In this document: positions 15,538-23,076 of the stretch, one piece after another
Numbering within the stretch: the stretch's first letter is position 1
Layout of the letters: each line of letters opens with the position of its first letter
IMG/VR virus record: IMGVR_UViG_3300031884_000002
Span: 62,001-126,000 of that record
DNA length: 64,000 nt
Source of the DNA: a virus
Strand: one strand, 5' to 3'
Notes under the pieces: generated by a model
Databases searched by the model: none
Told to the model about the DNA's origin: nothing
What the model saw: the letters and a program-made list of their open reading frames with translations, nothing else
Position numbers and translations under genes: made by a program

Positions 15538-15689
15538 AAATTTACAATTATTCCATTTTTACTTTTAACAAATGATATCAATGTTTCTTTGGAACCAGTC
15601 GATACAAAAGAATAAAATATAAACCAAGATTGGCGATATAATAGGTATATATCATGTACTTCATCATATGCTTTAATTTTATATTTCAT
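15534..15689 (-). CDS. Hypothetical protein, 51 aa
   Basis: A 51-aa protein (MKYKIKAYDEVHDIYLLYRQ) whose stop overlaps the CoaD-CoaE start by ATGA. Probable translational coupling. No family recognised. Confidence 0.6.
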   Translation of the reverse strand: MKYKIKAYDEVHDIYLLYRQSWFIFYSFVSTGSKETLISFVKSKNGIIVNL

Positions 15690-15690
15690 A

Positions 15691-16173
15691 TTATTTAATT
15701 GTAGATTTATACCAATAATAAATATTGGTCTTAGTTAATTCATTTCCATATACAGTCATGCTATATTCAAGTAATTTATGAAAAAAATCAACCGCAATAT
15801 AATTCATATCAAATAGGTTACAAGACTCAATAAAACGAGTCATTCTTTTATGGTTATGATTTCCTGCCGTTGCCCAAAAACGTGGTCCAGCAATCATGGG
15901 TTGATTAACATCCCAAAACTCCACCATCAATTTAATAGCATTATTAAATCGAAGAGAAAAATCCTCCCTACTTGCTAAGTAATCTACTGTATAGTCATCC
16001 AATACAGGAGAACCTTCAACACACTGACTTGGTGTATATGTTGGAAAAATCCATTGGATATAATCATGAGTATTTTCCAATTCTCCATTGGACATTAACA
16101 TAATATCTCCAAATGTTTTACCAGAATTATTAGTTCCGTTGCCTATATAAAATTCAATTAAAGCATTATTCAT
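15691..16173 (-). CDS. Opioid-growth-factor-receptor-like (OGFr_N) domain protein
   Basis: The start is most likely ATG 16173 (MNNALIEFYIGNG), which overlaps the upstream stop by ATGA. The 160-aa product shows the OGFr conserved-region pattern: MSNGELENTHDYIQWIFP followed by a helical segment FNNAIKLMVEFW. OGFr-like domains occur in eukaryotes and scattered bacteria and phages; their molecular function is not known. No catalytic motif is visible. Confidence 0.6.
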   Translation of the reverse strand: MNNALIEFYIGNGTNNSGKTFGDIMLMSNGELENTHDYIQWIFPTYTPSQCVEGSPVLDDYTVDYLASREDFSLRFNNAIKLMVEFWDVNQPMIAGPRFWATAGNHNHKRMTRFIESCNLFDMNYIAVDFFHKLLEYSMTVYGNELTKTNIYYWYKSTIK

Positions 16174-16613
16174 AAATATTTTAAAGCAAAGTAATTTATA
16201 GTTAAATGTAATAAGTTGTCGGTGATAATATAGAGCCAAATGGTTATACAGAATAATCTACGTTGTTGTAATACATTATCAAAATAAACTTCACCTTTCT
16301 TAGAATTGATTGGACTGTCATCAAAATACCCAGTCGTATCACAATTTCCGAATGAAGGATATTGAAACTTGGGATTGATATGATTTTTTAACCAGATAAG
16401 TCTTCTAACTATAATGGGAAATCTATCAATAATAAAATGGGTGCCGCCAATAACCAACAATGCTTTCCAAGAAAAAGTTAAAAACAAGAATAAAGAAGTA
16501 TAAATCAAAACATGAACCAAGCATGGCATAGTCTTTTTAGACTTATTCATTGCCATCCAATCCGATTGTCCGATTATATAATCTCCAAAGCCGTGTATAA
16601 TTAGTTGTAACAT
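16170..16613 (-). CDS. DUF3307-like membrane protein
   Basis: A 147-aa integral membrane protein with HGFGDYIIGQSDWMAMNKSKK near the start, the signature of DUF3307 proteins (H-x-x-x-D ... Q-x-D-W-M-A), and three or four hydrophobic segments (about residues 34-55, 58-75, 118-140). Function of the family is unknown. Confidence 0.65.
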   Translation of the reverse strand: MLQLIIHGFGDYIIGQSDWMAMNKSKKTMPCLVHVLIYTSLFLFLTFSWKALLVIGGTHFIIDRFPIIVRRLIWLKNHINPKFQYPSFGNCDTTGYFDDSPINSKKGEVYFDNVLQQRRLFCITIWLYIITDNLLHLTINYFALKYL

Positions 16614-16630
16614 AGTATGAATATATCAGA

Positions 16631-17125
16631 TTATATCAAATTTGTCAATCTAAATTTTGTGGCTTCATCATAACAATAATTATGATCCCAATGACATGCA
16701 TTATTCTCATGAAGAACTAATAATTCACATTGAGATAACCCATATGATATTGATAATATCGTTCCATCAATATCATTCTGAGTAATGCAGATTACATCAT
16801 CATTCATAAGACATATTATTTCAACTCTATCCATTATACTATTAAATTTGACTTTAGAATAATCAAATTTATTATTGTGAATTCGATTTGCTCGTTTGAT
16901 AAATTCATCAACTGATAATTTAAGTTTATTATATCCACATCTGGGACAATTCGTTCCGGCTAAATGTGAATTCGGAGTCTGTTTAAATGTTCCGTGTAGA
17001 GGACATATTATAATTCCTTTTATAGATGATTTAATATAAATAAATTTTGAATAGTCATATTTATCATTATGAACTTTATTTGCTTTAATAACAAAGTTAG
17101 AAGTATTTGTTACTTTATTTTTCAT
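16631..17125 (-). CDS. DUF723-like protein, possibly a homing endonuclease remnant
   Basis: A 164-aa protein with two copies of the unit HxxKYDYSK...I.CPLHGTFKQTPN.HL.G.NCPRCG; the second copy (HNNKFDYSK) loses the pattern after VEIICLM. These treble-clef-type units are typical of DUF723 proteins found with phage homing endonucleases. The broken second unit suggests truncation or decay. It is preceded by a pseudoknot-forming RNA whose last stem ends 1 nt before the ATG. Confidence 0.6.
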   Translation of the reverse strand: MKNKVTNTSNFVIKANKVHNDKYDYSKFIYIKSSIKGIIICPLHGTFKQTPNSHLAGTNCPRCGYNKLKLSVDEFIKRANRIHNNKFDYSKVKFNSIMDRVEIICLMNDDVICITQNDIDGTILSISYGLSQCELLVLHENNACHWDHNYCYDEATKFRLTNLI

Positions 17126-17126
17126 A

Positions 17127-17216
17127 CTATCTGTGCCTTTAATTAAAAAACAAGCAAATGTATTCTATACCGTTTAGACTATTGTTGGCACAGATAGGGG
17201 TATGTAGCGAATACAT
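17127..17216 (-). ncRNA. Pseudoknot RNA element upstream of the DUF723-like gene
   Basis: Two perfect helices interleave: 17127-17137 with 17187-17197 (11 bp, CTATCTGTGCC/GGCACAGATAG) and 17158-17165 with 17209-17216 (8 bp, ATGTATTC/GAATACAT). A third, 5-bp pairing (17167-17171 with 17199-17203) extends the second helix. The crossing order makes an H-type pseudoknot. On the minus strand the final helix strand ends 1 nt before the ATG at 17125, so folding could control translation. It matches no riboswitch class I can recall. A mobile-element end is an alternative. Confidence 0.65.
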
Positions 17217-17229
17217 ATAATGAAATCAT

Positions 17230-17682
17230 TCAATTTATATCAAAAAAATCAAACTTTTCTCTCGGCACTTTATAAAAATATTCTCCATATTTCACAAATT
17301 TATTACTTGACTCTTTTAAATGTTCGTCTCCCATATATTTACTAACTATTTTACCTTTAATAATACCAATTCGAGAGTAGTTTTTTGATAATATCACATA
17401 ATCAGTTTTTCCATCTAATAGAAACTTTTTTTTGCGTTCGGCTATATTGACTAATTCGTAGTCAAACTCAACACTTTTCCATGCTAATCTATGTTCCACC
17501 TCTACACTATACTTTCCACATTTGGATATTAAATCCACGCCATACCGTGATTTATTATCTTCCAAAATAATACCTAATTTGTCTTTATAATATTCTTTAA
17601 CGACTTCTCGTGATTTTGGGTCATGGGCGGCATGTAATGCTTTACTGAACTTTTTTTGTTTTCCGAATGTAGTTTTTTCCAT
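17230..17682 (-). CDS. Possible PD-(D/E)XK-like nuclease, 150 aa
   Basis: A 150-aa protein with an order of residues reminiscent of PD-(D/E)XK enzymes: SRYGVDLISK then KYSVEVEHRLAW. The expected E-x-K is E-x-E-H, so activity is doubtful. The rest is basic with a beta-rich middle (TDYVILSKNYSRIGIIKGK). Low confidence in function, good confidence in the gene. Confidence 0.5.
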   Translation of the reverse strand: MEKTTFGKQKKFSKALHAAHDPKSREVVKEYYKDKLGIILEDNKSRYGVDLISKCGKYSVEVEHRLAWKSVEFDYELVNIAERKKKFLLDGKTDYVILSKNYSRIGIIKGKIVSKYMGDEHLKESSNKFVKYGEYFYKVPREKFDFFDIN

Positions 17683-17685
17683 ATT

Positions 17686-18198
17686 TTATATATCTTTTCC
17701 TTCTATGATTTTGAACTTGTTTTTCTTTAACTCTTTCAATGCTGAATTGTGAGTTCCGCCATATTCATAATAATCAGTGTCGGGAACCTTTATGAATTTA
17801 GAGGGGATTGGTCCATTATATAATCGATACCAATATATATTAGACATTCCATAAAACTTTTCTCGATTATGAATAATTGCTATTCTTACAATATCAGTTG
17901 AAAAATTACATTCGTGCCATTTATTATTAGGTTCTTTTTTACATATAGAACACAATGAATCAGGTAAACGTTTATATATACAATCGTGCTCGTATAATTT
18001 ATTTGTCTTCACTCCGCACATCGGACAGTAATAAACATATTTTGGAGTTTTGCATTTATGCTTAGGAACTAATTTATGAGTTTCTCCACAATCGGGGCAA
18101 GTTGGATTTCCAATTATTATAGTTTTACATTTATGGTCGCTACAATAGTTAAAATCTTCTCCACACTTATCACAATAATTAGTAAATGAACCAGTCAT
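17686..18198 (-). CDS. Multi-zinc-ribbon protein, 170 aa
   Basis: A 170-aa protein built from four consecutive CxxC...H/C units (YCDKCGEDF, CPDCGETHK, YCPMCGVKT, LCSICKKEP), each followed by an H-x-C or H-E-C. The C-terminal 60 residues are a different domain (YWYRLYNGPIPSKF). Probably a nucleic-acid or protein-binding zinc protein; exact role unknown. Confidence 0.65.
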   Translation of the reverse strand: MTGSFTNYCDKCGEDFNYCSDHKCKTIIIGNPTCPDCGETHKLVPKHKCKTPKYVYYCPMCGVKTNKLYEHDCIYKRLPDSLCSICKKEPNNKWHECNFSTDIVRIAIIHNREKFYGMSNIYWYRLYNGPIPSKFIKVPDTDYYEYGGTHNSALKELKKNKFKIIEGKDI

Positions 18199-18205
18199 AT
18201 GTAAT

Positions 18206-18475
18206 TTAGGCTTTATTTAACTTTGCATTAGGATAACATTTTTGACACATAAATATTTTTTTCTGTTTGTTATCAACTCCGATATAACCTTTACCAAAAC
18301 ATTTCTTACAATTATTCTTGGGAGCATGAGGAACATTAACTTTAATATCCTTAGTTCCAATTACTAATGGTGGCATAATTTTACCGGCTGCTGTTGATTT
18401 TAATTCATAAACAGGCTTAGGTACATTTTGGTTAGGTTGGGCTGGTTTAGGTATGTATTCAATTGGTTCGCTCAT
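18206..18475 (-). CDS. Zinc-ribbon protein with proline-rich N-terminus
   Basis: Starting at MSEPIEYIPKPAQPNQ (ATG 18475; an ATG 9 nt upstream is also possible). The N-terminal half is proline-rich and the C-terminal half holds a DnaJ-like ribbon (CKKCFGKGYIG ... CQKCYP). Directly upstream is a 13-bp dyad. Confidence 0.6.
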   Translation of the reverse strand: MSEPIEYIPKPAQPNQNVPKPVYELKSTAAGKIMPPLVIGTKDIKVNVPHAPKNNCKKCFGKGYIGVDNKQKKIFMCQKCYPNAKLNKA

Positions 18476-18485
18476 ATAAATCAAA

Positions 18486-18521
18486 AATCGCTAATATACT
18501 TTATATTATATATTAGCGATT
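18486..18521 (-). promoter_or_regulatory. 13-bp inverted repeat in the 18.5-kb intergenic region
   Basis: AATCGCTAATATA (18486-18498) and its exact reverse complement (18509-18521) flank a 10-nt loop, just before the ATG at 18475/18484. On the minus strand the second arm runs into TTTTT, so it may be an intrinsic terminator or attenuator; with TTGTCA beside it, a repressor operator over a promoter is the other reading. Confidence 0.5.
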
Positions 18522-18546
18522 GACAAAAGACAACTTTTTATATTTG

Positions 18547-19011
18547 TTATTTAAACTTTACATATTTTAATTCTTCATTAGTAAGTTTGGAAGTTATCAA
18601 TTTCCTCATTTCTTCTTTTTTTAATTTCAAAACGTCTCGTTTAAGTTTATTATTTTCTTTTTCTTTTTGTTCGTCCAATTTAAACTGTTGAACTTTACGT
18701 TTAAACTCTTCTTCATAATCTTCCCAGAGCCATCTAATAGGTATTTCATATCTATATGGTTCAGGTAGTTTAAACTCTCCACTAAATCTAATATAATCAT
18801 ATTCATTATATTTTTTAGGGTCAAACCAACCATCTCCTCCCATATCACCCGAATCAGCACAATTATCATAATCCCACCATTTTAATTTGATAGAAATATA
18901 TCTAAGTATATCTCCAAATCTATCAGATACAATACGGATAATAGCATCATATTCACGTTCAGTAATATCATCAGACCGCAATAACAAATATTGTTCTTTA
19001 GTAATTTTCAT
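18547..19011 (-). CDS. Hypothetical protein, 154 aa
   Basis: A 154-aa protein with a helical N-terminus, a central acidic/glycine stretch (ADSGDMGGDGWFDPKKY) and a long charged coiled-coil C-terminus (EFKRKVQQFKLDEQKEKENN). No family recognised. Its ATG overlaps the stop of the upstream HNH gene by ATGA. Confidence 0.6.
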   Translation of the reverse strand: MKITKEQYLLLRSDDITEREYDAIIRIVSDRFGDILRYISIKLKWWDYDNCADSGDMGGDGWFDPKKYNEYDYIRFSGEFKLPEPYRYEIPIRWLWEDYEEEFKRKVQQFKLDEQKEKENNKLKRDVLKLKKEEMRKLITSKLTNEELKYVKFK

Positions 19012-19607
19012 AATTTTTTATTATAATATTTTCGTCTATCATTTAATAAAACTTCCGATTCGTTATACCGATCTTTACAAAATAAAACTACTTTTTTACA
19101 AATAGAAACAAAATACTTTTCATCAAATATATTTTTAATTCTATTAACATCTTTATGTATCCACTGAATATTATTAGCAGTATAATCTTTATTGGAGTCA
19201 ATTCTATCTAATGATGCAGTCCATTCTTTATCTGTTCCATAAGCAGGAAATCTAATATCCATACCCGTTAAATTACACTTTTTCCCCTGTTTAATAAATA
19301 TTTCATATGCTAATTTTTTACTTATATTTAATTTTAAATTTCGTTTAGTGGCTCCGGTTTTAATTCTATTCCATACTTGGTCTGGCAAACCATCTGGGTA
19401 AATATCTTTTTTATGGCGGGCACAATATCCACACTGTTTACTATAACCTTTTGTTAAATAACAGGTAGGAACAGAAGAAGTTCTTCCACACTTACATTCA
19501 CATAACCAATATCTATCATGACTTCTTTTTTTATTAGTATTTAATTTTAAAACCTTCCAATTATTAAAAATTTTTCCAGTTAATTCATATTTTGGTGTTA
19601 ATTTCAT
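19008..19607 (-). CDS. HNH homing endonuclease
   Basis: The start is probably ATG 19607 (MKLTPKYELTGKIF), because a TATATTTATA element lies 4-13 nt upstream; a longer ATG at 19634 would contain that element. The N-terminal part is a zinc module (WLCECKCGRTSSVPTCYL ... CGYCARHK). The C-terminal part is HNH-like (CNLTGMDIRF, ASLDRIDSNKDYTANNIQW). Unlike most endonucleases here it lies in the same direction as its neighbours. Confidence 0.8.
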   Translation of the reverse strand: MKLTPKYELTGKIFNNWKVLKLNTNKKRSHDRYWLCECKCGRTSSVPTCYLTKGYSKQCGYCARHKKDIYPDGLPDQVWNRIKTGATKRNLKLNISKKLAYEIFIKQGKKCNLTGMDIRFPAYGTDKEWTASLDRIDSNKDYTANNIQWIHKDVNRIKNIFDEKYFVSICKKVVLFCKDRYNESEVLLNDRRKYYNKKL

Positions 19608-19610
19608 ATC

Positions 19611-19620
19611 TATAAATATA
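19611..19620 (-). promoter_or_regulatory. TATATTTATA element before the HNH gene
   Basis: Minus-strand TATATTTATA, 3 nt before the proposed ATG at 19607. Same arrangement as at the plus-strand endonucleases. Confidence 0.45.
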
Positions 19621-19667
19621 AACTCATTATACAAAAAAACATAATTTTAAATGTATAATGACATATA

Positions 19668-20309
19668 TTAATGATGATCAGCTTTAAATATTTGTTTTTT
19701 ATCGGCACACTTTTCAATTTCTCTAAACGAAATTGGAGTAGCCCATACATCCCATCCACAATCAATTTGCTTCATTCGCAAATCAGTCGGCAAAGTTAAA
19801 TCACAATTTCCGTGGCTATGTGATACTAATGATACGGCACCATTTGACATTTTATCAAATACATAATAAGGATAATGATTACATATAAACAATTTTCCAT
19901 TCCATATTAAATTGATATAATCACCTAAATATAAAATTTTATTTAACCATTCATATCCTACTACTTCATATCCAAATTTCTCAATACAATGATTATAATA
20001 TTCCTTTTCCCATGAATTATTATGATTACCTCGAATAAACCATAATTTAGGATTTATTCTTCCTATTAAATTATAAAATTTATCAATAGGAGTATTTAGA
20101 CAAAAATCTCCTAATATTAAAAGAGTATCCATAGGCTTACATGTAGTGTTTATTTTATCCAAAATGCCAGAAGTCATTTCATCTGCGGAATTATATCCCC
20201 GAGATTTCCAAATTGGAACTTCCCATCTTGGATCGTGGTTTAAATGAGGACAACCAGTAACGAATAAATTGCCATCATCTCCATCTTTAAATGTTAATGT
20301 TTTAATCAT
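19668..20309 (-). CDS. Metallophosphoesterase, second copy type
   Basis: A 213-aa protein with calcineurin-like motifs: FVTGCPHLNHDPR (modified DxH), LLILGDFCLN (GD), WFIRGNHNNSW (GNH) and CNHYPYYVFD. Family members in phages are often annotated as phosphohydrolases of unknown substrate. It is distinct in sequence from the enzyme at 8970-9860. First of a run of small minus-strand genes in reverse order. Confidence 0.75.
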   Translation of the reverse strand: MIKTLTFKDGDDGNLFVTGCPHLNHDPRWEVPIWKSRGYNSADEMTSGILDKINTTCKPMDTLLILGDFCLNTPIDKFYNLIGRINPKLWFIRGNHNNSWEKEYYNHCIEKFGYEVVGYEWLNKILYLGDYINLIWNGKLFICNHYPYYVFDKMSNGAVSLVSHSHGNCDLTLPTDLRMKQIDCGWDVWATPISFREIEKCADKKQIFKADHH

Positions 20310-20315
20310 ATCTCT

Positions 20316-20459
20316 TTAATTATTGTATCCATTATGATACGCTTTATGCTTATATCGGTCTTTGTTTTTATTAAAAGGATTATTATAACCCCTGTTTAAT
20401 CGTTTATCATTCATTCCCTTACTCCACGCCTTACAAATCGCTTCTGATTCTTTACTCAT
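20316..20459 (-). CDS. Small basic protein, ribosome-modulation-factor-like
   Basis: A 47-aa basic protein (AWSKGMNDKRLNRGYNNPF ... KAYHNGYNN). The pattern W..G.....R..NP........Y..GY loosely resembles RMF-type proteins, which hibernate ribosomes. A similar pattern is at 37003-37188. Its ATG overlaps the upstream stop by ATGA. Function is a guess. Confidence 0.45.
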   Translation of the reverse strand: MSKESEAICKAWSKGMNDKRLNRGYNNPFNKNKDRYKHKAYHNGYNN

Positions 20460-20662
20460 AATTGATGTTTAATCTCGTCACGAATGGCATCAGAAACATT
20501 ATAATCATATGGATGTTCATGATGTTTAACAATTTTTAATGTTTCTTTTTTACATGCATCCCATGCCGTTTCCCAAATATATTTTGAGTCCATATTATAT
20601 GTAGGATTATCTAATTTGATTATCCATTTAGAATATGCTTTATCTAATTTTGATTTTTTCAT
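20456..20662 (-). CDS. Member of a small paralogous family (MKxSKxxKW)
   Basis: A 68-aa protein (MKKSKLDKAYSKWI ... ETAWDACKKETLKIVKHHE). The order of features is shared with the genes at 21760 and 21970: MK(K/Q)SK start, aromatic basic helix, AW(D/N)A helix, then HED/EHP and a C-terminal helix. Local gene duplication is likely. Function unknown. Confidence 0.6.
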   Translation of the reverse strand: MKKSKLDKAYSKWIIKLDNPTYNMDSKYIWETAWDACKKETLKIVKHHEHPYDYNVSDAIRDEIKHQL

Positions 20663-20663
20663 A

Positions 20664-20828
20664 TTATTTAGTATGTTTTATATTTCCACACATTTCACAT
20701 TGTAAATAGTAACGAGTTCCTTTTACTCTATCCATCACATCTACAAGATTAGTAATTTCAATTATTTTCCATTTGTGCTCGCATATATGCCAATTACCAG
20801 TAAATAAAAACTTTAATATTCTATACAT
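20664..20828 (-). CDS. Small zinc-binding protein, 54 aa
   Basis: A 54-aa protein with CEHKW near residue 16 and YYLQCEMCGNIKHTK at the end; H/C residues could bind zinc. Too short for confident assignment, but it fits the packed operon exactly. Confidence 0.55.
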   Translation of the reverse strand: MYRILKFLFTGNWHICEHKWKIIEITNLVDVMDRVKGTRYYLQCEMCGNIKHTK

Positions 20829-20832
20829 AACA

Positions 20833-20940
20833 TTATTCTAAATAATCATCTCGAAACTTAAGTAATTCTTCCAATGAGTTAATTTCTACAATATTTTCAC
20901 TATTATATCTATCTGATGCTTTGTTAATTATAAACTTCAT
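20833..20940 (-). CDS. Small hypothetical protein, 35 aa
   Basis: A 35-aa frame (MKFIINKASDRYNSENIVEI) between two packed genes, 4 nt before the next start. No family recognised. Confidence 0.45.
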   Translation of the reverse strand: MKFIINKASDRYNSENIVEINSLEELLKFRDDYLE

Positions 20941-20944
20941 AATA

Positions 20945-21262
20945 TTATTCTTTAATATGGTTATATACCCCGTTTGCCTTCTTTTTCCATTTTCGTTTTT
21001 TATTTATTTCCAGTTTTTGAATACAAAACTCAAGTAAATCATCCATCGTCCAACCTTTTCTCCAAGCGGCATCTAATAACAATAACATACAATCCGCCCA
21101 TTCCATTGTATCGGCTGGATTTTCGATTAATTCCACCACTTCTTCTTGTAAGTGTAGTAATGGAGCAATACAAGTCCTTTCTGATGGAGTGCCAAATGTT
21201 TCATTAGAAAACTTGGTTCTATCTTCTATAAACTTATTAAACTTTTTTAAATCGGTTAACAT
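20945..21262 (-). CDS. MazG-like / DUF550 dNTP pyrophosphohydrolase
   Basis: A 105-aa protein: FSNETFGTPSER, APLLHLQEEVVELIE, MEWADCMLLLLDAAWRKGW and INKKRKW fit the DUF550/MazG-like family (conserved E-E-x-x-E and E/D-x-x-D metal-binding helices). Members in phages hydrolyse dATP or dGTP to monophosphates, feeding thymidylate synthesis. ThyA, DHFR and dCMP deaminase are also in the window. Confidence 0.75.
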   Translation of the reverse strand: MLTDLKKFNKFIEDRTKFSNETFGTPSERTCIAPLLHLQEEVVELIENPADTMEWADCMLLLLDAAWRKGWTMDDLLEFCIQKLEINKKRKWKKKANGVYNHIKE

Positions 21263-21265
21263 ATT

Positions 21266-21433
21266 TTAATCAAACGTTTTATGAATTATACAATAAAATA
21301 TTCCAAGTAACATAGAAACAAATCCTGCCGCTTCTATTGCTTCTGTAGATTTCATTCTGATCGAAACTGCTCCACATACTATCCAAATTATAGTAATAAT
21401 AAACAACCAAGGATTAGTTAAAAATAAGTTCAT
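21266..21433 (-). CDS. Membrane protein, 55 aa
   Basis: A 55-aa protein with two hydrophobic helices (WLFIITIIWIVCGAVSI and AAGFVSMLLGIFYCIIH). Its ATG overlaps the upstream stop by ATGA. Function unknown. Confidence 0.6.
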   Translation of the reverse strand: MNLFLTNPWLFIITIIWIVCGAVSIRMKSTEAIEAAGFVSMLLGIFYCIIHKTFD

Positions 21434-21756
21434 AATTTATTACAGTAGTTATTACTTCCAAATAGTTTATCAAATAAACCAGTTTTTCCAAACACATCAT
21501 CGAATATAGGTAAAATATTATCTTTAAGTAAAATTGGTTTCACTACAGAACATTTTAAATTACAAAATGGACAAGTAAGATTGACTTTATCACTAATAGA
21601 ATAATATTCAGTGCGTGTCAAGTTTAAAAAACTTAAATCTTTTGATTCTAATTGAAATATGCATTGACAATTAGGACACCTGAATTGGTTGGTAGTCCAC
21701 CAAGTTTCAAGTTCTGATTTTGGATTTTTGGCAATTCCATCTTTAATAATTTTCAT
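21430..21756 (-). CDS. Zinc-ribbon protein, 108 aa
   Basis: A 108-aa protein with paired CxxC motifs (FRCPNCQCIF and LTCPFCNLKC) forming a zinc ribbon, followed by a variable tail. Function unknown. Confidence 0.6.
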   Translation of the reverse strand: MKIIKDGIAKNPKSELETWWTTNQFRCPNCQCIFQLESKDLSFLNLTRTEYYSISDKVNLTCPFCNLKCSVVKPILLKDNILPIFDDVFGKTGLFDKLFGSNNYCNKL

Positions 21757-21759
21757 AAT

Positions 21760-21966
21760 TTATTTTTCTATCATTTTCAAAATATCTTCTTTTAAATAAG
21801 AAATATCTTCATGCTGCCAATCTCCTTTAAATATATTATCCCTATATCTAATAAGTCCAAGAACCGATAAGCAAGCGGCATTCCAAGCATCTTTTACTTC
21901 GGGAGTATCTGAATAATAGTTCTCATAATATTTATCCTTCCATTTCTCATATTTCGATTTTTTCAT
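21760..21966 (-). CDS. Paralogue of the MKxSKxxKW family
   Basis: A 68-aa protein (MKKSKYEKWKDKYYENYY ... VKDAWNAACLSVLGLI ... WQHEDISYLKEDILKMIEK). It is a tandem neighbour of the 71-aa paralogue at 21970 and ends with nearly the same residues. Confidence 0.65.
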   Translation of the reverse strand: MKKSKYEKWKDKYYENYYSDTPEVKDAWNAACLSVLGLIRYRDNIFKGDWQHEDISYLKEDILKMIEK

Positions 21967-21969
21967 AAT

Positions 21970-22185
21970 TTATTTTTCTATCAAGTTTTCAATGTTATAT
22001 TCAATTATATCTAAATCTTCATGTTGAGGAAATCCTCGACATACTTTCATTACAGATTTAATCTCTTTTAACGCAGCTTCTATGGCAGCGTTCCAAGCAT
22101 ATTGGGATACGGGTAAATCTTGGGTATGTCCCAAGGGAGTAGTGAAAAATTTTTCACTCCATTTCTTATATTTCGACTGTTTCAT
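21970..22185 (-). CDS. Paralogue of the MKxSKxxKW family
   Basis: A 71-aa protein (MKQSKYKKWSEKFFTT ... YAWNAAIEAALKEI ... PQHEDLDIIEYNIENLIEK). Shares AWNAA and QHEDxxxI with the gene at 21760, showing tandem duplication. Confidence 0.65.
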   Translation of the reverse strand: MKQSKYKKWSEKFFTTPLGHTQDLPVSQYAWNAAIEAALKEIKSVMKVCRGFPQHEDLDIIEYNIENLIEK

Positions 22186-22187
22186 AA

Positions 22188-22349
22188 TTATTTAGCATAT
22201 TCCGAAAGAATATCGGATATTTGTTGACTAATTTCGTTTGGCACTTCATCTTCTAATTTCAAATCAGGAAAAGTGTCATTTACTATTAACAACATATATT
22301 CTGGATATACATCGTCTAATTCAAGATATATCTGGTCTATTAACGTCAT
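22188..22349 (-). CDS. Small acidic protein, 53 aa
   Basis: A 53-aa acidic protein (MTLIDQIYLELDDVYPEYML) directly behind the promoter at 22356-22383, whose -10 box is 6 bp from the ATG. First gene of the operon running down to 19.7 kb. Function unknown. Confidence 0.6.
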   Translation of the reverse strand: MTLIDQIYLELDDVYPEYMLLIVNDTFPDLKLEDEVPNEISQQISDILSEYAK

Positions 22350-22355
22350 ATCCAA

Positions 22356-22383
22356 AGTATATCAGGAATAGATTAAATGTCAA
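22356..22383 (-). promoter_or_regulatory. Promoter for the 19.7-22.3 kb operon
   Basis: Minus-strand TTGACA (22378-22383) and TATACT (22356-22361), 16-bp spacer. Confidence 0.7.
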
Positions 22384-22838
22384 GCTTTTACATACCACGA
22401 TGGAATATTACCAGATTTCCACTTAGCAAACGTCTTATCTTTAATATAAAACGTTTGATATGCAGTAACATAATCATTGTGTTTATATTCATCTGGCATA
22501 CATTGGAAATGAGAAGTTTGTGGTAAATTAGGTAAATTTATGGCTGAATAATTATTCAATATCCATGCCAATACTGCTTGTGATTTATGTATTCTATTAT
22601 ATCGTTTAGAATATTCATTAAATATTTCTCTACAATGTTCTATCAACCAATCATAATTTTTAATAGTTTCTCTTGTCCATTTAGAACAGGGATGATTATA
22701 ATGAGTTCTTTTATATGGAGCCACATCAAATGCATTACATAACATTTGACACGATTCCATTCCCATTTTAACTATATGTTTATCACATAGTTCTTGTGCC
22801 GCAATAATCGGAGATACGTTTACCGCAAATATATTCAT
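22380..22838 (-). CDS. Pyrimidine-dimer glycosylase-like phage protein
   Basis: A 152-aa protein starting MNIFAVNVSPIIAAQELCDKH, then HYNHPCSKWTRETIKNYDWL, MPDEYKHNDYVTAYQTFYI and FAKWKSGNIPSWY. This pattern is a conserved phage/bacterial family often labelled pyrimidine dimer DNA glycosylase (DenV-related). The DenV catalytic Thr2 is not obvious, so enzymatic activity is uncertain. Its own promoter is at 22846-22873. Confidence 0.6.
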   Translation of the reverse strand: MNIFAVNVSPIIAAQELCDKHIVKMGMESCQMLCNAFDVAPYKRTHYNHPCSKWTRETIKNYDWLIEHCREIFNEYSKRYNRIHKSQAVLAWILNNYSAINLPNLPQTSHFQCMPDEYKHNDYVTAYQTFYIKDKTFAKWKSGNIPSWYVKA

Positions 22839-22845
22839 TTTTCAA

Positions 22846-22873
22846 ATTTTAACAGTTATACTCATAAAGTCAA
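22846..22873 (-). promoter_or_regulatory. Promoter for the 152-aa gene
   Basis: Minus-strand TTGACT (22868-22873) and TAAAAT (22846-22851), 16-bp spacer. Confidence 0.55.
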
Positions 22874-22916
22874 GTAAATATTTTTGGAGTTTTTTCGGTG
22901 TTTTATTATTTTCAAT

Positions 22917-22926
22917 GATATTTATA
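22917..22926 (+). promoter_or_regulatory. GATATTTATA element before the MGRKK/HNH pair
   Basis: A one-base variant of the TATATTTATA element ends directly before the ATG at 22927. Confidence 0.45.
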
Positions 22927-23076
22927 ATGTATATGGGAAGAAAAAAAATATACATTACAGAGTCCGATAAGATTGCCGCTGCCAGAAAATGGAGAATGAA
23001 TTATTATTGGAAAAACCAAAAAAAAGAGCAAAAACGAAATCTTAAAAACTATTATGAAAGAAAAAGAACCAACTAA
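22927..23076 (+). CDS. Basic MGRKK peptide preceding an HNH endonuclease
   Basis: A 49-aa frame (MYMGRKKIYITESDKIAAA ... NYYWKNQKK ... NYYERKRTN). It is a clear relative of the peptides at 11675 and 58580: GRKK start and two YY basic helices. Its last 23 nt overlap the start of the HNH gene, which lies in the +1 frame, the same offset seen at the two GIY-YIG genes. Confidence 0.6.
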   Translation: MYMGRKKIYITESDKIAAARKWRMNYYWKNQKKEQKRNLKNYYERKRTN

